The position numbers and the translations under genes are program-made. The notes under the pieces are model-generated. The model was not told the DNA's origin. It ran no database searches and saw nothing but the letters and a program-made list of their open reading frames with translations. From Datura wrightii (lineage: Eukaryota; Streptophyta; Magnoliopsida; Solanales; Solanaceae): a DNA stretch of 64,000 bases. The DNA is taken from contig JASDFA010000016.1 in NCBI GenBank assembly GCA_035772735.1, forward strand, positions 144,906,501-144,970,500, written 5' to 3'. Positions 1 through 10,282 of the stretch are shown here, piece by piece (the stretch's first letter is position 1; each line of letters begins with the position of its first letter).

Positions 1-1772
1 TCCTAAGTTGCTAAGGCCTAAACTACGTCATTTTAAGATTAGATAAGTGTCTTTTAGGAGGGTTTAGTTCATCCTAAGCCTATTCCTCTCCATGAATGCA
101 GTTCTAGAAGTTCCTAAGGATGATCAAGCTTAGCTTCATCAAGTTCTTCCCCAAATTTCCTTTGAGCTCTCAAGAGGGTTGCGAAATTAGATTTTCCCAA
201 GTATGTAAGGTTATGAATTCCATCCACTCCCATGCCCAATTCCTCTTCAATTTCATGTGGTTTCTATGTTGATGAATCTATGGGGTTTTAACCTAACTTA
301 TGAATTCTCTAAGTATCTATCATGGGTATTCGCTATGCATGTTTCTAATGTTGAATTATAATTTATGGGCATGTTTTATTATGTTTTGAATTACAATTTA
401 TGATTTTAAAGTTTTACAAATAAGATGCCAATCTATGGAAGTTCAGGAAAACATGATATTATGATCTATGCTTCTAGTTATGATGAGATGTTCAAGATGA
501 AAGTATGATTTCGAATTACCCATGTCTATATCCATGTTTTCTGATGATCAAGTCTATTTCAAGCATGTATAAGTATTGAGCAAGCCCATATGATCAAGTA
601 TGTTTCATGATTTATCTAAATTTCATGTTATTAGCTTACCACATGGATTTTGGAGTCTAAACTCCCACTATTTTTATCTTGTGGTATAGTTTGAGCCCAA
701 GGCTCCTCATGTTATGATTTCAGATTATGCATGTATATTATGATTCAACTTTGTCACAAGAAGATGGTTCTGCTTCATTGAAAAATGATGGAGAGCATAT
801 GCATATTTTTGGGAGTAGTGTCTAGCACCGAGTAGGCTAATCAGTCAACCCTATGCCTCATAACTTCGTGCCAAAATAGATATGTTCAGATTATTGGGAC
901 CTCCCTTCTAAGCTTCCCCTGCCCCGAATGGGCCTTTAGCTTGATATCGATATCATGGTAGCGTCCTTAGCCCTGGCAAGACATTGTACAGCTCTTCCCA
1001 ATTGAGTGTAATAGTCAGGACCACGTAAGCTCTATCGTGGTAATGTTGGTTATATGATAAATCTCCCATTATTCCTCATGATTTCAGTTATGCATGTTCA
1101 TTAGTCATATTCTTACGTTTTCAGCTTTGACCTAATTTTTAGTTTTACTTATGATTAACAGTTTTCAGCTTTGGGTCATCCGATTCAGTTATGATATTTA
1201 GTTTTGTTTAAGACATGTTTTCAGATAATAGCATACAAGCCCTACTCTCAAACCCTTATAATGAAATGTTTACAATATGCATTATCTCTGATTTCACTTA
1301 CTAGCGGTTTTACTTACCTTGCATACTCGGTACATTCCACGTACTGACCACATACTCTATGTTGTATCGTTTAATGATATAGGCTCAAACATTCAAGCTC
1401 AGTCCCGTCGCTAGCCAGATCCTTCAGTGTTAGCATCTCCCATTAAGAGTTGGTAAGTCCTCATCTATCATGGCCCTTCTTATCAGTTATATTAAGTATT
1501 TTTAGTTTAGACATTAGTGAGTTAGTTGGGGTCTTGTCCCTTCAACTCATCAGTAATAGAGGTTTATAACAAATTGTATTCAACTTCAGACTTGTGTTGT
1601 GTATTTAGTTATTCGATGTTATCAAATTTTCAAACTTCCTCTATGTTATATGTTATATTTCCGCATTTAAAATGTTGAGCTTAGATGTTATGTCCATACC
1701 ATGGGTGAACTTGGAGCCTCTTGGGGTTCTTTGTCCTTTTTCTCGATTCGGGCCTATGTTCAGGCCATGACA
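1..1772 (+). repeat. LTR1, 5' LTR of Tekay-like element A1 (left-truncated by window edge)
   Basis: Aligns by eye along its length with LTR2; base 1 corresponds to about 28321, so the first ~470 bp of this LTR lie outside the window. It ends in TGACA directly before an initiator-Met-type primer site. It carries the family landmarks: a splice-donor-like GTATGT at 201, the small inverted repeat CGGTAC/GTACTG at 1328-1346, and an acceptor-like TATAG ending at 1382. By eye about one base in ten differs from LTR2, so A1 is an old insertion. Confidence 0.85.
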
Positions 1773-1776
1773 AACT

Positions 1777-1794
1777 TGGTATCAAAGCATTAGG
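1777..1794 (+). other. Primer-binding site of A1 (initiator tRNA-Met type)
   Basis: TGGTATCAAAGC lies five bases after the LTR end. It matches the common plant TGGTATCAGAGC primer site with one change. The position immediately downstream of the 5' LTR fixes the LTR boundary and the + orientation. Confidence 0.8.
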
Positions 1795-1983
1795 TTTTGA
1801 AGTGTCCTAAGGTTTCTGGAAGCCGCCTTAAGTAGAGTCTTTTTCATCAGTGTGAAGCGCACCATACTTATGACGAAGAGGCTACAAAACATTTTAGGAA
1901 ATGTTCCCTTCTTTCATGGTCTATGTCGTGCGATGAAATGTCTCTCTATCCTTCTAACTCGTGCTATATGCATTTTCAGAATC

Positions 1984-3230
1984 ATGCCTCCTTACCAAGT
2001 TAGCGGAAGATGAAATGGAAATAGAAATGTCAATGAGAATGGTAATCGGGATGGGCACAAGCAGGCCCCACCATCCCCCAAGGAGCATGTACCCGAGAAA
2101 GTTGCCCATGCAGAGCTTAGGGTAGCCACAAAAATGCTAGCACAGTCCTTGACTACCCAACTCAACCAACAGGCGGTAGCGCATGTCCCTTAGAATGGGA
2201 ATTCTGTAGTGGCGAGAGTCAAATATTTTTTGAGGATGAACCCTCCGAAATTCCTTGGGTGAAAGGTGGACGAGGATCCACATGAGTTTATTGATGAGGT
2301 TCTAAAGATCACCCAAATCATGGGGGTATCAGGGAGGAGTGGGCAGATTTACCCTCGTATTAGTTAAAAGGGGTTGCGCACATCTAGTTCAAGCAATAAA
2401 AGGATAACAGGATAGTTGGAGCAGGCCCCATTGGTTGGGATGAATTCCATACCGCATTTCTTGATCGTTTCTTCCCTCATGAGATGAGGGGGATTAAAGC
2501 AACTGAATTTGTGAACCTGAAGCAAGGTAAGATGACAGTCCAGGAGTATGCTTTAGAGTTCACTCTCTTATCAAAGTATGGATCGGAGATGGTGGCAGAT
2601 CAAAGAGCTCGAGTGAGTCGATTTGTGCATGGGATAGCAGTCAAAGATCACTAGATTGTGATGCTTAATCAGGATATTGACATCCCCCGGATAGTTCTTT
2701 ACGCCCAACAGATAGAGGCGGTGCAGGTAAGTGAGCGAGAGAGAGAGGCCAAGATGGCCAGGAAAATAGCTTTGGATTCTCCCAACAGAGACCTAGTGGT
2801 GAGCACTGTCAACAGTCACACTAGAGATCTTTAGCCCCAGCACCGTCAGCTATGAGTGTGCCATCCAGATCTAAGCACGACCATAGAGGACGAGCATCAG
2901 GCTCTCGAGGTCATGGGAGTAGACCCGCAGAGTCCATCATCCCAGAGTGTGGCGGGTGTGGCCGGAGATACGTGGGTCAGTGTTTAGCCAGTTAGGTGCT
3001 TCTTTCTGGTGTGGGAAGCCCGAACATATGTTCAGAGATTGTCCAACAACCAGATAGGGCCATGATAGGGGCCTAGTATGAGCCACTAGCTCAGCAGTCC
3101 TACAAGCACGCTCAGCTCAGTAGGGTGCATCCACTAGTGCAGGTGGTGGTCAGCGTCAGAACAGATTCTATAACCTCAGATCTCGTCCGGAGCAGGAGGT
3201 CTCTCCAGATGTAATCACTAGTAAGTTATG
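1984..3230 (+). pseudogene. gag: gag of A1, heavily degraded
   Basis: Structural capsid/nucleocapsid polyprotein of a Ty3/gypsy chromovirus. The likely start is the ATG at 1984, placed like the MPPRR-type start of A2 at 30281, but a TGA follows within ten codons and more stops and shifts come later. A zinc-knuckle remnant at about 2995-3043 reads FWCGKPEHMFRDCP; the first Cys of the usual CX2CX4HX4C pattern is replaced by Ser. The upstream part still resembles the plant retrotransposon gag fold, for example the stretch on a gag-like helix around 2440-2640. No functional product is possible. Confidence 0.75.
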
Positions 3231-3234
3231 AGTA

Positions 3235-3702
3235 TTTCACCTTTATCTATATGCATTGTTAGATCCAGGGGCTACCTTATCTTTTGTGACACCCTATGTT
3301 GCTAGTAGTTTCAGAGTTAGTCCCGAAATCCTATCAAAACCCTTCTCAGTCTCTACTCCAGTCGATGATTCAGTTATAGCTCGACGGGTATATAAAAATT
3401 ACCCTGTCATAGTCCTTCAAAATGTCACCTTAGAAGATTTAGTAGAGCTAGCCATGACGGACTTTAATGATATCCTTGGCATGGATTGGCTTCATGCATG
3501 TTATGCCTCAGTATATTGTAGAACCCGTGCAGTAGAGTTTCGATATCCGAGTGAACCAGTCCTAGAGTGGAAGGGTAGTTCAATTGTGTCTGTAGGTCAC
3601 TTCATTTCCTACCTTAAGGCCAAAAAGACAATTTCTAAGGGTTATGTGTACCATCTAGTTAGGGTTAAGGATGCTACGTCTAAAACCTCGACTATCCAGT
3701 GA
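3235..3702 (+). pseudogene. Retropepsin-like protease segment of A1
   Basis: An open stretch of about 150 codons with the aspartic-protease motif LLDPGATLSFVTP near its start (DPG replaces the retroviral DTG/DSG, as is usual in Tekay-type elements) and ILGMDWL farther on, matching the flap/ILG region of the family. It was part of a gag-pol polyprotein, so the first in-frame leucine codon at 3256 is not a true start. It ends at a TGA at 3700 just where A2 continues towards RT. The domain itself looks fairly intact; its neighbours on both sides are broken. Confidence 0.75.
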
Positions 3703-4255
3703 ATTGCTGCAGTGTGCGAATATCTAGAAGTGTTTCTAGATGATTTACCAGGAGTTCCTCCCGAGCGGGAGATCAAGTTTTTCTTTGACCTTCTTCCCGA
3801 TACATACCCTATGTCTATTCCTCCTTACAAAATGGCTCTAGCTGAGCGAAGGAGTTGAAGAAGCAGTTGAAAGATCTCTTAGACAAGGGTTTCATTAGAC
3901 CTAGTAAATCCCCGTGGGTTGCACCAGTTCTCTTTGTCTGAAAGAAGGATGGTTCCCTTTGAATGTGCATTAACTACCGACAATTGAACAAGGTTACAAT
4001 CAAGAACAGGTATCCTCTCCTTGAAGATAGCCTTTAGGACTTTGTATGGTCACTACAAGTTTGTAGTTATGACTTTTGGACTAACGAATGCTCCTGTAGC
4101 TTTTATGGATCTGATGAACAGGGTGTTCAAGACATATTTGGATATATTCATGATTCTATTCATAGATGAAATTCTCATTTACTCTCGGAGTGGGGAGGAG
4201 CATTACGCTTATTTGAGGGTGGTACTACAGACTCTTAAGGATTGCCAGTTGTATG
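3703..4255 (+). pseudogene. Reverse transcriptase N-terminal half of A1, deleted and interrupted
   Basis: Homologous to the RT of A2 at 32046-32640. Stops interrupt the fingers region (for example TGA in the KKDGS segment). About 100 bp are missing at 4020 relative to A2, removing the segment that holds the first catalytic aspartate (FSKIDL in A2). The YxDD-equivalent box reads FIDE, not FIDD, near 4162. The gene is then split at 4256-4260 by insertion of element C and resumes at 25353. Enzymatically dead on at least three counts. Confidence 0.8.
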
Positions 4256-4260
4256 CTAAG
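4256..4260. repeat. Target-site duplication CTAAG, left copy (element C)
   Basis: CTAAG at 4256-4260 is repeated at 25348-25352. Removing everything between rejoins the A1 RT sequence (TATGCTAAG then TTTAGCAAATGTGGG), matching the continuous RT of A2. This proves the insertion of C and its ends. Confidence 0.9.
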
Positions 4261-4435
4261 CGATGTACTGTATGTGTACAACACATTCGACACTTAAAAC
4301 TGAGAAAATAGCATGGACGTAGGTGTGTTTATATGGATATAAGGCACTTTTACTTTGATTTTAGGGAAAATAAGTGTTGGAGCAAAGATGTGCAAAACAA
4401 GCATTAAAATGTAGAAAATTAGCCAAACTACTAAT
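4261..4435 (+). repeat. Left LTR of element C, first part (before insertion of B)
   Basis: Matches 23673-23849 of the right LTR, from the LTR start (CGATGTACTG here, TGATATGCTG in the right copy, so the terminal TG has become CG) to the CTAAT target site. It continues at 14239. Confidence 0.88.
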
Positions 4436-5338
4436 TGTTCGGGTGTTTTGTGGGTATATAAAACGACACGCAAGTGCACGTGGTCGAACAAGTAGTAAAG
4501 TGGCTTTAGTAAGCCAAGTATCGATCCCACAGAGACTTGGATGAAGTGCAATCTGCTCAAGTGTAGTATATTTTACTTCTAAAAATGCAGACAACAGTGT
4601 AACCAAGAGTTTGATAGTTTGTTTTATAATTTTTATACTAAAGCTAAAAACAATTATCTACTTTGAGTCTGAACTATGAATGAGAGCATGCTGAGGTTAA
4701 ACGAACATGTAACGAAATTAATTATCATCATACTTTGGTTAATCTTTTCCTCCGGTTGCTAGCCAAGAACAATTGCCAAGAGATTAAAACTCTCATATTT
4801 AACCTCACTTAAGAATCATGAACCATCCACATACATTTCTGTGATTAAATGCAATTCATGTTCTAGCCATACAAACCCGGTTCCTAAATTGACTAATACG
4901 ACTTTCAGGTATATTTCTATCCTGAAAGCAAATCAAGACTCAATTTTCCCAAACCAAGTAAAGAACATATCCTATTAATTCATAACTTTCCAATTTTTTG
5001 CTCTCTCGAGTGAAACCGGACTTTTTAGATGTACATTAACGTAGGCCACACATTAATGCAATAAGAACAAGAATTAATAGAACAACATGGAAGAAAAGAT
5101 GAAAAACCAAAGAATCAATGATCACATTTCATCACAATTGTTCATAACCTCAGCAAGAAGAGGAATTAGCCACTCATTTGTGGATTAAACATCTTTAAAT
5201 GAGTGTTAATCATACAAGCAATTGAATTAAAGAAGAAAGAAAGAGAGAAAAAACCCTGATATTTTCGTCCCTCAACTGCCTGTAACCCACGTTCTTGCTC
5301 CACCAAGTTAGAATATTGAAAAATGAACCTAAGTGTTC

Positions 5339-5346
5339 TATTTATA
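5339..5346 (-). promoter_or_regulatory. TATA box in 3' LTR of B
   Basis: TATAAATA on the minus strand, followed by GAACACTTAGG. The same TATAAATA-x-ACACTTAGG block is present in the LTRs of D (51296-51303, 55835-55842) and E (60116-60123) and in the other B LTR (13717-13724), always about 30-40 bp downstream of the GC-rich hairpin. This conservation marks the LTR core promoter; transcription would start some 30 bp downstream. Confidence 0.7.
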
Positions 5347-5378
5347 CTGTTGGGAATTTTTTCCGGAATAATGAGCAA

Positions 5379-5420
5379 CGTGTCACGGAGTGCATCGCGG
5401 AGCACTGCCTCCGTGACACG
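5379..5420 (-). repeat. GC-rich 12-bp-stem inverted repeat in 3' LTR of B
   Basis: CGTGTCACGGAG and its exact reverse complement CTCCGTGACACG flank a loop that itself contains TGC...GCA. A second inverted repeat, CTCCGCGATGG/CCATCGCGGAG, lies at 5572-5608. Homologues sit at the same place in the LTRs of D (51336-51377, 55875-55916) and E (60042-60083), and another copy lies inside B at 9833-9874. Confidence 0.8.
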
Positions 5421-5855
5421 CTACGGACGCGGACCCTCACTGGAACTGGGGGTCCAGGACTTAAGGCCCAAGGTGGCACGGCGTGCAACGCGGAGCCAAG
5501 CCACCGTGCCACGGACCGAACACGCACCCTCTCTGGAATTTGGGCGAATTTTCCCTATCCAGGCAGAAGGCCTCCGCGATGGCAGCGTGACACGGCTCCA
5601 TCGCGGAGCCCCTTTATTTCATGCTGTCCAATGCCTTGTTCCTTGCTCGCATCCAAGTCCAACCCAGATATCCTCCAACGTGCATTTTAGCTTCCCGAAA
5701 TTACATTTTACCTGCAAAACAATGCTAATCATGTTGGTTAGTATAAATTCACATTTTATTACCAATTACATGAAAATGTATACACATTGGTAGATAAACA
5801 AGGTTAAAATGGTACTTTTGAGTATCACTTGGGCATATAAATTTGCCCAAGATCA

Positions 5856-7713
5856 CTTACCCCACACTTAAATCCTTGTTCGTCCTCGAACAACAATCCT
5901 ACACTTCATGCAATTTACATCCCAACCTCGCTACTTTGGTTCGACAATTTAGGCTACGGTCATACCGATTATTCAATACAGCAAATCATCAAGAAAACAT
6001 GCATGTTCTTATCAATGCAATGACCTTCAATACATTAAGACCCCCTAGACTTTAAGAATCGACTCTTGATATTGGCAAACTCATGCAAATCAGCTGATCA
6101 AGATATCCGACATGAAAATTAATCTTTCATCAAGCCTGTGCCCTCACAACAAAAGAGAATCTTCCCTTTTTTGCTCATATGACTCACAAAAATTCAAGCA
6201 GGGGCATGTCAAAACAATTTCGCTCTCTCTCCCAAAAGAATTCACATGCATCATGTCATGACCCATAAGCTTGCCCTTAGTGTATTACTCCACTAATATA
6301 AAGAAGTGCGATGTAAGATCACGTAGGACTTTAACGAGTTGTAATGGAAGCTACGGAACTAGTAAAAATTGGGTTAGCCAATAATAGCCACTAGCATCCT
6401 TAAGCGCCTTTTCAACACATCCCATCAACTCATGGACATTGTTTCTTTTTTTTTCCATCATCCCATTCTTGATGATTTTCTTTAGTATGGCCCATCATAT
6501 TAAGCACACTTGACACAACAACAAAGATTATTCATGCACCTTCATTATCATTTATTTATAGCAAGTGCACCTCCAACCTTTTCTTTTCGTCTCTCACTCT
6601 GCTTTTCTTTTTCTTTTCACCATTCTCACTCTTTGACACTTCAGGAAAATGATTTTCTCTTCTTAAGAGCTTAAGAGTTTTGTATATACTTTACGGCTAA
6701 TGAAAAGAAGGAATTAAGCTCGGTTTACACTTTATGACAAAAGAAAAAAATAATAGGCTAAAGGCTCAACGGGCTGACTAGGGTATACAATCAAGGTGTG
6801 TACGACAAGGAAAAATAGAAACTCTCGGTTAAAACAAAGAAATGCCTACATGCTTTCCTACAATACACCTCCTTCATTTCGTTTTGTACACACACCAGGC
6901 AAGTTCTAGATACTTCACAATAGCATGGAGTAACAACACCTCACTTCACACTTTTTGCACATGCTCAATTTAAGGTGTATTCACAGACTCTTCAATCAGC
7001 TAATTACAGGAATTCAAACATTAAGCCTCAATCACACTGAATCGAACTCTATGGCCTAGGTATCTCAACATATTTACAAAGTTGCATGCTTTCATACGAA
7101 TCATCTTTGCATTTTAAATATCATGTACAACACGCAACCAAAATTTCGCAACCATACAGTAACTACAGGTTTTGGGAAGCAATCCACCAAAGAAAAAAAA
7201 CTGAAAAATAATTGAAAAGAACTACTCCTAACGACTACATTTCCCTTAAGACGGTCGTCATCCATCCATCATGGGGAACGGTCACTAACAATGACTTCGG
7301 TTCCATGGGACCATTCTCGGTAAAAGAACCGAAAACAAATGCCGAGAAACCCAAGAATTAAAAAAATGTTGAAAATATCGATCATTTGGATAACAAAAAT
7401 ATGTACAAAATATTTTGAAATTTTAAAAATATCGATCATTTTGATAACACAAATATGTACAGAATCAGAATCAGCTAGCAACATTCAGCAACACACATCG
7501 ATTTCACATAAATTTACAAACAGAAGAACAACTTAAAAATTCACAACTCACAGGGACAAACAAATTTTCACATACACAACAACAGAATAGAGCATACATA
7601 CAAAACCGCCCAGCCCAGCACCTAACTACTCCCACCCCACACATAGCTCGAACACTGTCCCCAGTGTTCATAAAAATTAAAATAGCACAAAGTCGGGTGG
7701 TGGAACTCCCTGA
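5856..7713 (-). other. 3' UTR and polypurine tract of element B
   Basis: No coding region. On the minus strand the end abutting the LTR reads TTTAAGTGTGGGG (5857-5871), the purine tract that primes plus-strand DNA synthesis. A similar GTGTGGGG tract recurs at about 7631-7645, right after ORF2. The block at 7240-7300 (minus strand contains GACCGTCTTAAGGG) is conserved in D (53180-53220) and F (41620-41690). The block at 6870-6930 around the word AGGCAAGTTCTAGA recurs in D near 52880, with a shorter match in H near 45030. Confidence 0.7.
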
Positions 7714-8946
7714 TCAGTCAAAGTATTCCACTTCTTCGTCGAGTGCTGCTGCTTCATCTCCCATGTCTGAGTCGCCCCCTTCGTCATCATCGGACTCCAC
7801 ATCGGAGTCCTCCCGACGTGTCTCCTCGTCTGTGGGGACATCTTCATCTGTGGGCTCTACAAATGCTTGCCCCACTCGGCATAGAGCCCTGGCGTTTTCG
7901 CCGAAAGGGTAGTCTAGCTCGAGCTGCCATAGCTCCTCCTCTGTCGCCGGCCTCCCTCCTATCCTCAGCTGGAGCATCTGCATCCCATACATCCGATCCA
8001 TATACTGGTCGTCACGAGCATGTCGCTCGCCAAGTGTAAGTACTAGCCCGTGGGTGGTGTCGGGAGCCTTAGTTTTAGTAACATCTAAGGCCCGCCGCTC
8101 CATCTGCTGGATATAGTCAAGGGCCTCCTCCTCGATATCTAGGCCCCTGAGAAAGGTGGTGAGTAGTCCACCAAAGCCATACCTGTGCCCCTGGTGCAAT
8201 TTGGCTCTCTTCATGGCGGAGATAATTACCGCCCCCACGTTGATCTCCAGCCCTTTCATCAGGGCGTACACCAGGCAGACACAATCCCGGGTTACATCTG
8301 TCATATGTACCCCCGGGATTAGGCATGAGCAGACTATCTTCAGCCAGATTCGGGCTTCCCTGTTCATCTGTGAATATGGCAAAGTCTGGTGGTAGCCCCT
8401 CTCTTTGTGTTTGCTCCATCTAGCTGTCAATCGGGTCCCACACAATGTGCGTCTGATGTCCGCATACGGTGGGGTAATGTTCAGCTGTCAGAGTACGTGG
8501 GCGTCTGTGTCCCGCGCTCCTATGATGGCATTGAGGTGGTGGGGCTCCAAGGTGACTATTTGCCCTCTGATCTTGATGGTGTGACTTCGGATCATCGGGT
8601 TCCAATTGTCATAAAATTCCCGAACCAGGTGCAAATTACATTCCTTGGGCTCCTCAAATATGAAATTGAGCCCAGCTGCCTCGATTCGGTGGACCATCCT
8701 AGGGAACTCTTGTGCCAATGATTCCCGTGCTATGTGCTCCTCAGGGAAATATTTCTTTTCTTTGTGCTTCGCGTACCACTTTTTCCCCTCATCAGTCACC
8801 CATCTCGTTCCGTATTGGCGGCGTTGGCCGCGTGGAACTGCTAGTGCTGCTGGGACTATTGTGCCCAGTCTGATTCGCTTCCTTCTAGCGCCCGAAGTTG
8901 ATGCGCCTTTTCCTTTCTCTTGCCTGCTTGCCATTTTACCTTTCAA
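7714..8946 (-). pseudogene. ORF2 of element B, plant transposon-protein family, one in-frame stop
   Basis: Two open segments (8946-8488 and 8445-7714) are in the same frame, separated by a single TGA at 8490-8488. The likely start is the ATG at 8934, giving about 406 codons. The central part (CSCLIPGV...VYALMKGLEINVGAVI) matches the pattern of the putative plant transposon protein family (as I recall, Pfam PF20167), which sits in the env-like position of Athila elements; its function is unknown. The N-terminus is basic (KGKGAST, RRKR); the C-terminus is strongly acidic (DSDVESDDDEGGDSD). No signal peptide or membrane span is visible. An acceptor-like site precedes the ATG, fitting expression from a spliced RNA. 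Confidence 0.75.
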
Positions 8947-10225
8947 CCCAAGTAGACAAGATCAATGTTAAGCTAACGGATATTAACTTCGACTAAGGTT
9001 GGGTTACGCTAGGTTACCCCACACATAGTCCTTAGCTACATTTACAACAATACGACAAGATTATCTTTATTTACACACAATAACCAACTATACAATCTTG
9101 CTTAGTGCGTTCGAAAAATTCGACAGTATATCTTCTGTGTACTACTCAGACTTCGTACAGCTAATCACAATCACTACCATCGCTAACATTTTACCCATCA
9201 CACTTAGCAAAGAAAAACAAAGAAACAAAAACAACAACAAAAATTTATCTACACGAACCTATACAACTAACAAAATTCTTACAAATTTCAACATTCCCTT
9301 AACCCGAGAATCCGTCGTTCTATTAACATCCTAACAATTTGTAAATCGACTCATCTCATTCAACATATACATCCCGACATGAAATTCACACTTTCACTAC
9401 ATTTTCAACTTCAAATTCAACGTACAAGCCCTAGAATTGATGTTATCGAGCAAATTCGCTTAATTTATGCAATTGACAAGTTCAAGCAATCATAACGACA
9501 TTCGAAACACTCATCAATAACAATTAACTCGAATTCATGATTAATTTCTACTTAGTGCAATTTAGCTCACCTCCAATGCTCAATATCGAAGAAAATCGAC
9601 AAGAATTTGAGAGGAAATCGAAAAACATACCTTGACTTTGAAGAACCAAAGAAAACTTGTTGAATTTCTTGCCTTACTCCGTGTCACGTTGATGGGGGAT
9701 GGGTTTTGGGGGGTTTGGTCGCGGAGAGATTAAAAAATGAGGGAAAAGGGAGGGTTTTTGGGGGTTAAAAAGTAAGGAAATTGCGCGGGTCACCCGGCGA
9801 CCCGGTGTGACCCGTCGCGATATAGAAGGCAACGTGTCACGGAGTGCATCGTGGTGCACTGCCTCCGTAACACGGAGCCATCGCGAGACTGTTCTGGAAA
9901 GTTTTAAAATTTTTGGATTATACCTCAATGTGTCACGGTGGTAACACGGAGGTCCACCTCCGTGACACGGAGCTGTCGCCTCAGCTCACTGTTTGCCACT
10001 TTTTATTAATTATCATACCTCGACTTTTCCTCCGCGATTCCGTGCATATTTTCCTCCGTTTGACCTGAAATTCATCTCACTATACAAAATTGGTTAGAAT
10101 TATAGGTTTCACTCTAAATACAAATAAAACAAAAACTAAAACGAAAATTTTTTGTAGTAAATCAAGAAAAAGAAAAAGAAAAGAAAAATCTATTTACACT
10201 TTACAAAAAGAAAGGAAAAATTTTT
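8947..10225 (-). promoter_or_regulatory. Spacer upstream of ORF2 in B with GC-rich hairpins and a splice donor
   Basis: About 1.3 kb without an ORF. On the minus strand it first shows an A/T-rich stretch, then GC-rich inverted repeats at 9930-9968 (CACGGAGGT/ACCTCCGTG at 9945-9964) and 9833-9874, near copies of the LTR hairpin that lies upstream of the LTR TATA box. A CTATATCG element follows near 9824. A strong donor, AAG|GTATGT, lies at 9630, and a purine tract GTGTGGGG at about 9014-9028. The order hairpin, weak TATA, donor, ORF2 suggests a second promoter and leader intron for ORF2. This is inference from layout only. Confidence 0.45.
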
Positions 10226-10274
10226 CACGGGTTGCCTCCCGTGCAGCGCCTGGTTTACCGTCCCAGCTCGACGT
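10226..10274 (-). repeat. Two-stem-loop motif after protease of B
   Basis: On the minus strand, starting nine bases after the ORF1 stop: an imperfect stem (CGTC...GACG), the constant GGCGCT, then CACGGG-AGGCAA-CCCGTG. Relative to the copies in C and D (CTTGGG...CCCAAG) both sides of the second stem have changed together, which supports pairing. Confidence 0.75.
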
Positions 10275-10282
10275 CATTAAGC

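Larger units (their letters stand above)
4436..5855 (-). repeat. 3' LTR of element B
   Basis: 1,420 bp, bounded by TGTTCGGG on the plus strand and by ...AAGATCA at 5855; the mate is 12814-14233, identical in length. Inside, read on the minus strand: an LTR-start hairpin (5828-5851), GC-rich inverted repeats (5572-5608 and 5379-5420) and a TATA box (5339-5346). Confidence 0.92.

Noticed and set aside
1775..1800. A tRNA gene at the tRNA-like primer sites
   Set aside because: Only the 12-18 bases complementary to a tRNA 3' end are present; no tRNA body.
5323..5793. Plus-strand open frames (131-156 codons) in the LTR of B, with relatives at 13673-14068 and in the LTR of D
   Set aside because: They lie in the U3 region antisense to the element, are kept open by the GC-rich hairpins, and repeat only because the LTR repeats.
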